From Planctomycetota bacterium (GTDB lineage: Bacteria; Planctomycetota; Planctomycetia; Pirellulales; UBA1268), in assembly GCA_003669605.1 (NCBI GenBank), contig QWOP01000041.1, positions 1 to 32,745 on the forward strand: a stretch of 32,745 nt of DNA, read 5' to 3'. Position 1 is the first letter of the stretch. Every line of letters begins with the position of its first letter. The position numbers were made by a program, and so were the translations under genes. Shown here piece by piece: positions 17,180-24,612 of this stretch. The notes under the pieces were generated by a model, which was not told the DNA's origin, searched no databases, and worked only from the letters and a program-made list of their open reading frames with translations.

Positions 17180-20100
17180 ATGCCGAGCATTCCTTACCTG
17201 GCCCGCCGCGCCGCCCGCCACGCCATCGCCGCGGCGATCCTCTGGATTGCCATCGCCCCGCGGCCTGCCTCTGCGCAGCGGGCCCTCACCGACATCCCCA
17301 CCCCCGATCCGGCAGCGGAACTGGCGGCGATGGAGGTGGCCGAAGGCTACGAGGTGAATCTGTTCGCCGCCGATCCGGCGATCCGCAAGCCGCTGCAGAT
17401 CAACTTCGACCCCAGCGGGCGGATGTGGGTGTCGTCGTCGAGCGTCTACCCGCAACTCAAGCCGGGTGAAGTGCCCGACGACACGGTGACGATCCTCGAT
17501 GACACCGATGGCGACGGCGGCGCCGATGTCTGGCAGGTCTTCGCCTCCGGCCTCCATATGCCGACGGCCGTCCTGCCCGGCGACGGCGGGTGCTACGTCG
17601 CCAATGCCACCGAGATGCTTCATCTGGCCGACACCGATGGCGACGGCCGCGCCGACACCCGGCGCACGATCCTCTCGGGATTCGGCACCGAGGACACGCA
17701 TCACCTCATCCACACCTTCCGCTGGGGCCCGGATGCGCGGCTCTATTTCAACCAGTCGATCTACATCCATAGCCATGTCGAGACGCCCCACGGGATCCAC
17801 CGCCTCAATGGCGGCGGGATGTGGCGATTCCGCCCCGCGACGCTCGACCTGGCTGTCTTCGCCCGCGGCTGGGTCAATCCCTGGGGGCATGCGATCGATC
17901 CCTGGGGGCGGTCGCTCGTCACCGACGGCGCCGGTGGCGAAGGGATCAACCTCGGCTTCCCGGGCGCTGCCTATTTCACGGCGGTGGGCACGCCGCGGAT
18001 CCTCCATGGAATGAATCCGGGGAGCCCGAAGCTCTGCGGCCTGGAGATCCTCTCCGGGGCCCATCTCCCCGACGACGCGCAAGGGACACTCGTGACCCAC
18101 GACTTCCGCGCCAATCGCGTCTGCCGCTACCGGCTCACCGAATCGGGCTCGGGGTTGAAAAGTGAAAAGCTCCCCGATCTGATCCGCTCATCGCGCGTCG
18201 ACTTCCGGCCGATCGACGTGAAGATGGGCCCTGACGGGGCGCTCTACATCGCCGATTGGTACAACCCGATCATCCAGCATGGCGAGGTTGATTTCCGCGA
18301 CGACCGCCGCGATCGGACCCATGGCCGGATCTGGCGGGTGACGGCCAAGGGGCGGCCGCTCGTGCCACGCGTCGATGCCACGACGCTCTCCGACACCAAG
18401 CTTCTCGATCGCTTCGACACGCAAGACGGCTACGCCCGTGACGCCGCCCGGCGTGTCCTCGTCGAGCGGGGGATCGCGGAGGTCGGCCCCGAACTCGACG
18501 CCTGCGTGGCCGCCGCACTCCGCGCCGCGCCCGGTACCGCCGGCTACCACCGCGGCCTCGAACGGCGTTGCCTCGAGCTCCTCTGGCTCCGTCAGGGCCT
18601 CGATGACGGCTCAAATGCGGCGATCGATAGAGCGCTCCTGTCGCGGGTGCTCACCTCGCCCGACCCGCGCGCTCGGGCCGCCGCCTGCCGCGTCGTCGTC
18701 GACTGGGCCGACCGGCTTGGCCGACCGGGCGCAGGGCCCGACGGCAGCCCCGGCCCCATCGACCTCCTCGCCCCGACCGTCGACGACGATGTCGCGGCGG
18801 TCCGCCTTGAAGGGGTGCGGGCGCTCGCGGCCGTCGGGGCCCTCACGGAGACCTCTCCTGCCGACGCGACTCGCGCCGCGGCGCTGGCCCTTCACGCCGT
18901 CGATCACCCGCGTGACGACGCCCTCGACTATGCGGTGTGGCTAGCAGCCCGCGAACTCCAGGCCGCCTGGATTCCAGCCGTCCTCGCCGGCACGTTCGAC
19001 GACGGCGGCCGGCCGGGACGAGTGATGTATGCCATCCGGGCCGCGGAGGCCACCCAGACCGCCACCTGGATGGTCGATCGCTGGCAAAGCGGCGTCGCGA
19101 CTCTCACCGATCTCGATCAGTTGATCGACAACATCGCCCTGCTGGGTGATGCTGAGCAGCAAGCCCTGGTTTTCGCCATGGCGATCGATCCTGCGACCCC
19201 GCAGGTGCGCGCGGCGACCGTCATCGGCCAGCAGGTCGAGGCGTTCCGAAAGCGCCGGGTGGTCCCCACGGGCGATCTGTCGGCGGTGCAGTCGCTGCTC
19301 TCAAGCGCGGAGCCGTCGCTGACCGCCGCCGCCATCGATGCCGCCGCTGCCTGGCAGGTCGAGGCGGCTGCCGATGCGTTGGCGAAGATCGCCGGCGACG
19401 GGGATCGGCCGCTCCCCGTCCGCCGCGCCACGATCCTGGCGCTGGGCAGTCTTCCGGGGGATGCGGCCCGGGCGGCGCTCTGTGCCACCGCCGCCGATCA
19501 GGACAGCCCCGCGGAAATCGTGGCAGCGGCCTTGTCGTCGCTGGTCACCCGTTCCCCCGCTGATGCCGCCCCACTCGCGGCGGCGTGGCTCTCCCGCAGC
19601 CCCGGCGAGGGCTTGGTGCATGAGGTGCTGCGAGCGTTCCTCGGGGCCCGTGGTGCCGCCGACAGGCTGGCAATTGCGCTTCAAGGGACGGCGCTCACGC
19701 CCGCCACCGCCCGCGCCGCGCTCCAAGACGTGACCGCAGCCGGCAGGCCGGAGCCGGGGCTCGAGGCGATCCTGGGGAGCGCGTCTGCGACCGGCGGGCC
19801 GCGGTCAATGACAGCCGCACAGCGCGCCGAACTGCTGACACTGGCACGGGATGGGGCCGACGCGACCCGCGGAGCTGCCATCTACGCTGCGGCGCAACTG
19901 CGCTGCATCGCCTGTCACCGCATCGACCGGGAGGGGGGACGCGTCGGTCCCAACCTGACCGCCATCGGCGCCGCCAGCCAACCCGACTACCTGCTGGAAT
20001 CGCTCCTCGAGCCAGCAAAGAACGTCAAGGAAGGCTACGCCTCAGTGGTCGTCCTCACCACCGACGGCCTGGTCGTCAGCGGCATCCCGGTATCGCGATC

Positions 20101-20296
20101 CGACCGTGAATTGGTGCTCCGTGACGCCCTCGACAAGGAGATCCGGATTCGGTTGGTCGATATCGACGAGGAGTCCCCCGGGACATCGCTGATGCCCGCC
20201 GGCCTCGTCGATGGCCTCTCGCGCGAGCAGCTCGCCGACCTTCTCTGCTATCTGGTGTCGCTGGGGCGGACAGCCGCGGTGGAAGAAGCGCGCTGA
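17180..20296 (+). CDS. PVC-type c-type cytochrome with N-terminal beta-propeller and HEAT-like repeats
   Basis: This 1038-residue exported protein has a signal peptide (1 to about 33, ending PASAQ). A membrane-bound-dehydrogenase-type beta-propeller follows (about 35-400), with Asp-rich calcium-like loops (DDTDGDGGADVW, DTDGDGRADTRR) and SVDFRPIDVKMGPDGALYIADWYNP-like blades near its end. Residues 410-860 are Ala-rich helical HEAT-like repeats. The C-terminal haem-binding domain has one CxxCH motif (C909-I-A-C-H913) and then GPNLTAIG. These giant proteins are characteristic of planctomycetes and verrucomicrobia and are thought to oxidise sugars in the periplasm; the substrate is unknown. The ATG at 17180 follows the SGNH-like stop after one base. 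Frames extending further upstream are overlap artefacts. Confidence 0.93.
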   Translation: MPSIPYLARRAARHAIAAAILWIAIAPRPASAQRALTDIPTPDPAAELAAMEVAEGYEVNLFAADPAIRKPLQINFDPSGRMWVSSSSVYPQLKPGEVPDDTVTILDDTDGDGGADVWQVFASGLHMPTAVLPGDGGCYVANATEMLHLADTDGDGRADTRRTILSGFGTEDTHHLIHTFRWGPDARLYFNQSIYIHSHVETPHGIHRLNGGGMWRFRPATLDLAVFARGWVNPWGHAIDPWGRSLVTDGAGGEGINLGFPGAAYFTAVGTPRILHGMNPGSPKLCGLEILSGAHLPDDAQGTLVTHDFRANRVCRYRLTESGSGLKSEKLPDLIRSSRVDFRPIDVKMGPDGALYIADWYNPIIQHGEVDFRDDRRDRTHGRIWRVTAKGRPLVPRVDATTLSDTKLLDRFDTQDGYARDAARRVLVERGIAEVGPELDACVAAALRAAPGTAGYHRGLERRCLELLWLRQGLDDGSNAAIDRALLSRVLTSPDPRARAAACRVVVDWADRLGRPGAGPDGSPGPIDLLAPTVDDDVAAVRLEGVRALAAVGALTETSPADATRAAALALHAVDHPRDDALDYAVWLAARELQAAWIPAVLAGTFDDGGRPGRVMYAIRAAEATQTATWMVDRWQSGVATLTDLDQLIDNIALLGDAEQQALVFAMAIDPATPQVRAATVIGQQVEAFRKRRVVPTGDLSAVQSLLSSAEPSLTAAAIDAAAAWQVEAAADALAKIAGDGDRPLPVRRATILALGSLPGDAARAALCATAADQDSPAEIVAAALSSLVTRSPADAAPLAAAWLSRSPGEGLVHEVLRAFLGARGAADRLAIALQGTALTPATARAALQDVTAAGRPEPGLEAILGSASATGGPRSMTAAQRAELLTLARDGADATRGAAIYAAAQLRCIACHRIDREGGRVGPNLTAIGAASQPDYLLESLLEPAKNVKEGYASVVVLTTDGLVVSGIPVSRSDRELVLRDALDKEIRIRLVDIDEESPGTSLMPAGLVDGLSREQLADLLCYLVSLGRTAAVEEAR

Positions 20297-20306
20297 ATTT
20301 TCAGCA

Positions 20307-20319
20307 GCAACCTCGTTGC
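20307..20319. terminator. Small hairpin between convergent genes
   Basis: GCAAC-CTC-GTTGC (20307-20319) is a perfect 5-bp stem with a 3-base loop, in the 48-base gap where the cytochrome and VanZ-like genes converge. It could help end transcription from either side. There is no T-run, so this is a weak call. Confidence 0.25.
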
Positions 20320-20344
20320 CTTGCCTGCAACGGTCCCCGACGGC

Positions 20345-20779
20345 CTACCGCCAGGCACGCAGTCCGGCAACTCCCATCGCCACTGCGATCATCCCCGCTA
20401 CCAGACCGAGCCCGTCGAAGAGCCAGTCAAACAGATCGGCGTACCGCCCAAAGAAGGGCTGCGTGGCCTCGTCGAGCATGGCAAACACCAAGAGCCCCCC
20501 GACGAGGCTCAGGCCCAGCCGCATCGACCAGCCCCCCCGGGCTGCCGCCGTCGAGCAGACCAATCCGCCGAGGACTCCATAGGCGAGGAGATGGAGCGTC
20601 TTGTCGCCGGGGGGATTCGCGGGGAGAAACTTCTCCGGCCGCGGCACATGGGTGTAGAAGATGAGGACGAGGAGATAGAGACCACTGGCCACGGCCAGCG
20701 GTCGGAATGCGGCCCTCGACCAAGGCGTCAATCCGCCGGGAATGCGGCCGATTATTGACCTTCGCTCAGAGTCTGCCAT
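20345..20779 (-). CDS. VanZ-like family membrane protein
   Basis: This 144-residue protein has about four membrane helices (near 27-43, 62-80, 90-105 and 118-140). VanZ-family marks are visible: DKTLHLLAYGVLGGL (69-83), and the acidic/aromatic DEATQPFFGRYADLFDWLFD stretch. VanZ confers low-level teicoplanin resistance in enterococci, but most family members, including small ones in planctomycetes, have no known role. The ATG is preceded by GGAGAG at a 7-base spacing. It is divergent from the acyl carrier protein gene. There is no van operon nearby, so a resistance role should not be assumed. Confidence 0.82.
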   Translation of the reverse strand: MADSERRSIIGRIPGGLTPWSRAAFRPLAVASGLYLLVLIFYTHVPRPEKFLPANPPGDKTLHLLAYGVLGGLVCSTAAARGGWSMRLGLSLVGGLLVFAMLDEATQPFFGRYADLFDWLFDGLGLVAGMIAVAMGVAGLRAWR

Positions 20780-20886
20780 CCGCTACTCTCCCCCCCCACC
20801 AATGGCACCGACCGGTGGTCGCCCCATGGCACCGCTGCATCGTAGCCGATTCGCACGCAACGTCTGTCACCCCGGTGGGTGGGAAA

Positions 20887-20916
20887 CGAATCGTCGTCGA
20901 TTCGCCCGCTGGCGGG
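20887..20916 (+). promoter_or_regulatory. Tandem perfect hairpins in the leader region of the acyl carrier protein gene
   Basis: CGAATCG-TCGT-CGATTCG (20887-20904; 7-bp stem) is followed with no gap by CCCGC-TG-GCGGG (20905-20916; 5-bp stem). A further copy of CGATTCG lies at 20847-20853. The pair ends 53 bases before the ACP start codon. The symmetric CGAATCG/CGATTCG unit could be a protein-binding operator, or the two stems could act in the mRNA leader. No known riboswitch is recognised. Confidence 0.45.
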
Positions 20917-20969
20917 TGGCCCGTATGCGCTCCCTCATCTCTTGCCCTCCTTCGGAGTCAAAGCCCCTC

Positions 20970-21239
20970 ATGGAACGCAAGGAACTCTCGGCCATCGTCC
21001 TCGAACTGCTGGAGAAGGAGACTGGCGAGACCTATCCCGCCGTGGAGGAATCGACGACGCTCCGCGAGGGGCTGAACCTCGATTCGCTCGACATGGCAGG
21101 ACTTGTGCTCCACATCGAGAGTCACTTCGGCATCCAGGTTGAGACCGAACTCCTCGATGGGGTCAAGTCTGTCGGCGATCTCCTTGATGTTCTGCAGATG
21201 AAGATCTCCGCCAAGCCGGCGGTCCGCCGGGCGGCCTGA
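20970..21239 (+). CDS. Acyl carrier protein
   Basis: This 89-residue acidic protein carries growing acyl chains on a phosphopantetheine arm. The attachment site is the Ser of LNLDSLDM (about residue 37), in the standard place for an ACP. The helices around it are typical (ELLEKETGETYPAVEESTTL before, AGLVLHIESHFGIQVETELL after). I chose the ATG at 20970 because it gives the normal ACP length; upstream in-frame Met codons would add unrelated sequence. It is followed by two ketosynthase-type genes, so it is probably a dedicated ACP for that pathway and not the housekeeping AcpP. The housekeeping copy normally sits with fabD/fabG, which are absent here. Confidence 0.9.
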   Translation: MERKELSAIVLELLEKETGETYPAVEESTTLREGLNLDSLDMAGLVLHIESHFGIQVETELLDGVKSVGDLLDVLQMKISAKPAVRRAA

Positions 21240-21273
21240 CACGAGCCCTTTGCAGGTTTCACCGGGGCCAACC

Positions 21274-22104
21274 GTGACACCACTCCCGCTTCCCTTTTTC
21301 TGCCCGATCGCGGGTCACGCCACCGTCGTGGAACTGCCGGCTGCAATTGCCTCGCTGCGCGACGCGCCGCCGCCCGCGGGCGCTCCGTCGTTGCCAGCCC
21401 GGTTCCTCCGCCACGCCGACGAACACACCGTCTTGGGCGTCCGCGCAGTCCAGAAGGCGATCGCGATCCTGGGGAGAGCGCCGGGGGCATTCGACCGCTG
21501 GGCCGTCGTCGCAGCCCCCTGTGGCGCGGGGCGTCCGGCAAGTGCCCGGACCCTCGTGCAGCTCTTGGAGGGGGGGGGCGTCACCGTCTCCCCGCATGTC
21601 GTTCCCCAGTGTTCGCTGCATGCTCTGGCAAGCGCTGTGAGTGTCGGCCTTGGTATGCACGGCCCCAACATCGGCATCGGCGGTGGCCCAGACGCGCTCG
21701 CGGAAGGAATCCTGGCGGCCTTTTCGATCCTCGAAGAACCAGCCGTCGCCGGGTGCTGGCTGGTGTTCACCGCCTGGGATGAGGAGCCGGTGCTCTCCCC
21801 GCGCGGCGAACTGCCACCAGACACCCCCTGCCGTGCTGTTGCCTTGGGACTCGATCCGGTCGATTGCAGCGGACTGCGGATGTCACTCTGGCCAACGGCC
21901 GCCAGCGGAAAAGCGGCAGGCTTTAGTCCCGCCGAAAGAGACAGTTCCCTGGCCGCATTTTCGCGCCGGCTCGCTGGGATGGAGAGTGCTTCCGAGCCCG
22001 ACCGTGCCGGCGTCCGCTGGTCGCTGCCACTGTCCTGGGGTGGACTGCTGACCCTCGAACAGGGTGTCGCGGCAGCGCTCCACGCGGGAAGGAGAAGCGC
22101 ATGA
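21274..22104 (+). CDS. Ketosynthase-like protein without active-site Cys (chain-length-factor-like)
   Basis: This protein of about 276 residues resembles the N-terminal half of a beta-ketoacyl synthase. The stretch SLHALASAVSVGLGMHGPNI, followed by GIGGGPDALAEGIL, aligns by eye with the ketosynthase segment around the nucleophilic Cys (GP-A-V-T-A-A-A-A-C-A-S-S in the next gene). Here the Cys is replaced within GIGGGPDAL. The C-terminal His motifs are also absent and the protein is about 140 residues shorter than a full synthase. Such non-catalytic partners pair with an active ketosynthase as chain-length factors in type II polyketide and aryl polyene systems. The start is uncertain: GTG at 21274 has GGGG upstream, and TTG at 21250 is the alternative. 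The stop overlaps the next ATG by 4 bases. Confidence 0.65.
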   Translation: MTPLPLPFFCPIAGHATVVELPAAIASLRDAPPPAGAPSLPARFLRHADEHTVLGVRAVQKAIAILGRAPGAFDRWAVVAAPCGAGRPASARTLVQLLEGGGVTVSPHVVPQCSLHALASAVSVGLGMHGPNIGIGGGPDALAEGILAAFSILEEPAVAGCWLVFTAWDEEPVLSPRGELPPDTPCRAVALGLDPVDCSGLRMSLWPTAASGKAAGFSPAERDSSLAAFSRRLAGMESASEPDRAGVRWSLPLSWGGLLTLEQGVAAALHAGRRSA

Positions 22105-23369
22105 ATCGCGGTGGCGTCTCATCCCCCCGAATGTCCCCATGCCAAACCGCTTCGATGGATGCGGTGGTCATCACCGGCGTCGGCGCCGTCACCCCCCTGG
22201 GGCACGACTTCAGCACGATCGCTGAGGCTCTCCTCGCCGGAACATCGGGAGTCCGGCAGGTCGACGGCGGGCCCTACTGCCGCGAACAACGGCAGTTCGC
22301 CGCCGCCATCGATGCGATCCCCGTCCCTCCCGGAATCGATCCGGCCACGATCCCCCACCTCGACCGGCTCGGCAGCATGTGCCTGACACCGCTGGCCGCA
22401 GCGCTGGCCGACGCCGGCATCGACGCCTCGGCAGCGGCTGCCGCCGGGAAGCGGATCGGATTGGTGCTCGGTCTGGGCGCCGAGCATCTCAAGGGGTGGG
22501 AGGCCGACTTCCTCAGCGGCGGCCAGCGGGTCTTCTCCCCGCAGCAGGCCCCGTCGCTGGTCCACATCCTCGCCGGCATTCTTGGGATCAACGGCCCGGC
22601 GGTGACGGCCGCTGCCGCCTGCGCATCGAGCGGCTATGCGCTGGCGCTGGGCCGACGCTGGGTGCGGGCGGGGCTGGTCGATGTCTGTCTGGCCGGTGGG
22701 TGCGACATCCTCAGCCCCACCGGGTTCGCCGCCTTCTACAACCTCCGTGCGCTCTCCCGCCGCGGCGACGCTCCAGCGCAGGCATCGCGTCCGTTTGACC
22801 GCGACCGCGACGGCTTCGTGATCGGTGAAGGGGGGGCCTTCCTGGTTCTCGAGCGTTACAGTGACGCCCTCGCTCGTGGTGTCCAACCGCGTGGCGAACT
22901 GGCCGGCGTGGGAATGTCTGGCGATGCCTCGCACATGGTGATCCCCAGTCCCGACCCGACACAAGCCGCGCGGGCTATTGCGCTCGCCTTGGGAGACGCT
23001 GGCGAGGCCCCGGAAGAGGTCGATTACATCAACGCCCATGCCGCTGGCACGCCGGTGGGGGACGTGGCCGAGGCTGCCGCGATCCGCCTGGCCTTCGGCA
23101 CCGCTGCTGAGCGTGTCCCGGTGAGTTCTACCAAGAGCATGTCGGGGCATTTGCTCAGCGGCGCTGCCGCCTTCGAGGCCATCGCCTGCCTGGCCGCCAT
23201 CGACCGGCAGTGCCTGCCCCCGACGATCAATCTCGACTCCCCCGACGACCGCTGTCCGCTCGATCACATCCCACACATCGCCCGCAAACGCTCCGTGCGG
23301 GTCACCGCCAGTAATTCCTTCGGCTTCGGCGGCGCGAACCTCTGCCTCGTGATCCGCCGCGTTGCCTGA
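22101..23369 (+). CDS. Beta-ketoacyl-ACP synthase (FabF/KS II type)
   Basis: This 422-residue cytoplasmic enzyme condenses an acyl chain with malonyl-ACP. The full catalytic set is present: Cys174 (AAACASSGYA), His313 (NAHAAGTPVGD), Lys345 and His350 (STKSMSGHLLSGAAAFE), plus the C-terminal SNSFGFGGAN. GEGGAFLVLER is the usual ketosynthase core strand. NAHAAGTP differs a little from the common NAHGTST, which hints at a specialised clade. The ATG at 22101 overlaps the chain-length-factor-like stop (ATGA). A start at residue 19 (22155, MDAVVITGVGAVTPLG) fits the domain edge better and is possible. With the ACP and its Cys-less partner it forms a compact synthase module; no ketoreductase or dehydratase is in the window. 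Confidence 0.9.
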   Translation: MNRGGVSSPRMSPCQTASMDAVVITGVGAVTPLGHDFSTIAEALLAGTSGVRQVDGGPYCREQRQFAAAIDAIPVPPGIDPATIPHLDRLGSMCLTPLAAALADAGIDASAAAAAGKRIGLVLGLGAEHLKGWEADFLSGGQRVFSPQQAPSLVHILAGILGINGPAVTAAAACASSGYALALGRRWVRAGLVDVCLAGGCDILSPTGFAAFYNLRALSRRGDAPAQASRPFDRDRDGFVIGEGGAFLVLERYSDALARGVQPRGELAGVGMSGDASHMVIPSPDPTQAARAIALALGDAGEAPEEVDYINAHAAGTPVGDVAEAAAIRLAFGTAAERVPVSSTKSMSGHLLSGAAAFEAIACLAAIDRQCLPPTINLDSPDDRCPLDHIPHIARKRSVRVTASNSFGFGGANLCLVIRRVA

Positions 23370-23442
23370 CCACGTCATCCCCCCGTCATCGATTTTCAAC
23401 CATCCCGCAAACACTGACCTGGAAACACTCAGGAGATCCTCC

Positions 23443-24105
23443 ATGACAACCTGCTCCTCGCAGTGCGGCTGCCGCCAATCCGCCGATCCCTCGTCGCCGC
23501 CGCTGCCCGCGGCCGACATCGACTCGCTCCTGGAACGCCTGGTGGCGGAGTGGCATGTCGTCGACCCCGCGCACAAAGCGGAGGAACTGGAGGGGCGGAT
23601 CTGCGACCTCCACAAGTTCAACTTCCAACTCTGGCATGAGGAAGACATCGCCCGCTCACCCGAGGTTACCGATGCCAGGATCGCCGAAGTAAAGCGGAAT
23701 ATCGACCGCTTCAATCAGGCCCGCAACGACAGCATCGAGAAGGTCGATGACTGGTTGGTGGCGGAGCTGGGCCGCCGCCAGATCGAGGCTCCCGCAGGCA
23801 CCCCCGCCGCGACCGAGACACCAGGGTCGGCGGTCGACAGGCTGTCGATCCTCGAACTGCGCCGCTTCCACATGCGCGAACAGATCGACCGCGCTGACGC
23901 CACCCGGGAACACCGCGAGAAGGCCGCCGCCCGGATGGCGGTGCTCGACGCCCAGCGGGGGCACCTCATCGAGGCCCTCGATCGGTTGTTGACCGAGATT
24001 TTCCTGGGCCAGCGGCCGCTGCGCGTCTTCCGGATGATGAAAATGTATAACGACCCCTCCATGAATCCTTACCTCTACAAGGCGCAGGGGCAGGCCGCCG
24101 CCTGA
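23443..24105 (+). CDS. DUF4254 family protein
   Basis: This 220-residue, probably cytoplasmic helical protein has two conserved blocks of the DUF4254 family. They are LHKFNFQLWHEEDIAR (56-71) and VDRLSILELRRFHMREQ (131-147), separated by a variable Pro/Ala linker. The short Cys-rich N-terminus (MTTCSSQCGC) is unusual. The biochemical function of DUF4254 is unknown; members are often found near glycosyltransferase or lipid-related genes, which is only suggestive. AGGAG lies 7 bases before the ATG, which fixes the start. It lies 73 bases after the ketosynthase on the same strand and could belong to that operon, although its own good ribosome site and gap leave room for a separate unit. Confidence 0.85.
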   Translation: MTTCSSQCGCRQSADPSSPPLPAADIDSLLERLVAEWHVVDPAHKAEELEGRICDLHKFNFQLWHEEDIARSPEVTDARIAEVKRNIDRFNQARNDSIEKVDDWLVAELGRRQIEAPAGTPAATETPGSAVDRLSILELRRFHMREQIDRADATREHREKAAARMAVLDAQRGHLIEALDRLLTEIFLGQRPLRVFRMMKMYNDPSMNPYLYKAQGQAAA

Positions 24106-24114
24106 CACACATCG

Positions 24115-24459
24115 ATGTTTGAACAGCGCCGCGAACCGCTCCTCCCCAGGCACACCTTTGCCTGGCGCGTGGTCTGGCACGTGGCATTGGCCTCGGCTCT
24201 GGTGGCTGCGGCCCTGGGGATCGGCGTCCTCGGATACCACAGGTTTGAAGGGCTCGACTGGATCGATGCGCTCCTCAATGCCTCGATGATCCTCGGCGGC
24301 ATGGGACCGGTGGATACCCTGCGCACCCCAAGCGGCAAGTATTTTGCCTCGTTTTACGCACTCTTCTCGGGGCTGCTGTTCGTGGGGGCGGCATCGATCA
24401 TCGTGGCCCCGTTTGTTCACCGGATCATGCATCGACTCCAAATCGACGACGAGGAGTGA
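24115..24459 (+). CDS. Small two-helix membrane protein with a pore-loop-like segment
   Basis: This 114-residue protein has two membrane helices (about 20-41 and 75-99). Between them is a short hydrophobic re-entrant-like stretch, DALLNASMILGGMGPVDT (51-68). The order helix, pore loop, helix and basic cytoplasmic end (VHRIMHRL) is that of a two-TM potassium channel subunit. The TVGYG filter is replaced by GGMGP, so conduction or selectivity cannot be assumed. It starts 9 bases after the DUF4254 stop and is likely co-transcribed with it. No good Shine-Dalgarno sequence is seen, which suits translational coupling. I do not recognise a named family. Confidence 0.75.
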   Translation: MFEQRREPLLPRHTFAWRVVWHVALASALVAAALGIGVLGYHRFEGLDWIDALLNASMILGGMGPVDTLRTPSGKYFASFYALFSGLLFVGAASIIVAPFVHRIMHRLQIDDEE

Positions 24460-24494
24460 CTGCTGATGGCACTCCGCAGGGGCGCGGTTGATTG

Positions 24495-24511
24495 ACCGGC
24501 GGCCGGCCGGT
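24495..24511. terminator. GC-rich hairpin after the two-helix membrane protein gene
   Basis: ACCGGC-GGCCG-GCCGGT is a perfect 6-bp stem with a 5-base loop, 36 bases after the stop of the membrane protein gene. It may mark the end of the ACP-ketosynthase transcript. There is no T-run, so an intrinsic terminator is not proven. Nothing else is recognised between 24460 and 24612 apart from the GGAGG of the next gene. Confidence 0.35.
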
Positions 24512-24612
24512 GAACTACTGTGCGGGTGTCCGGGGAAAACACCAGGTGCAGACTGAGGCAGTCGTTCACCTCCCCGTGGCCTCTCATTCACTGCCCCGGA
24601 GGTTCTGTGCCC

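Noticed and set aside
20345..20779. Teicoplanin resistance gene
   Set aside because: VanZ-like proteins are widespread and no other van gene is present, so only the family name is supported.
22119..23714. Minus-strand frame of 531 codons opposite the ketosynthase
   Set aside because: It is a shadow of the ketosynthase, whose catalytic motifs are complete on the plus strand.
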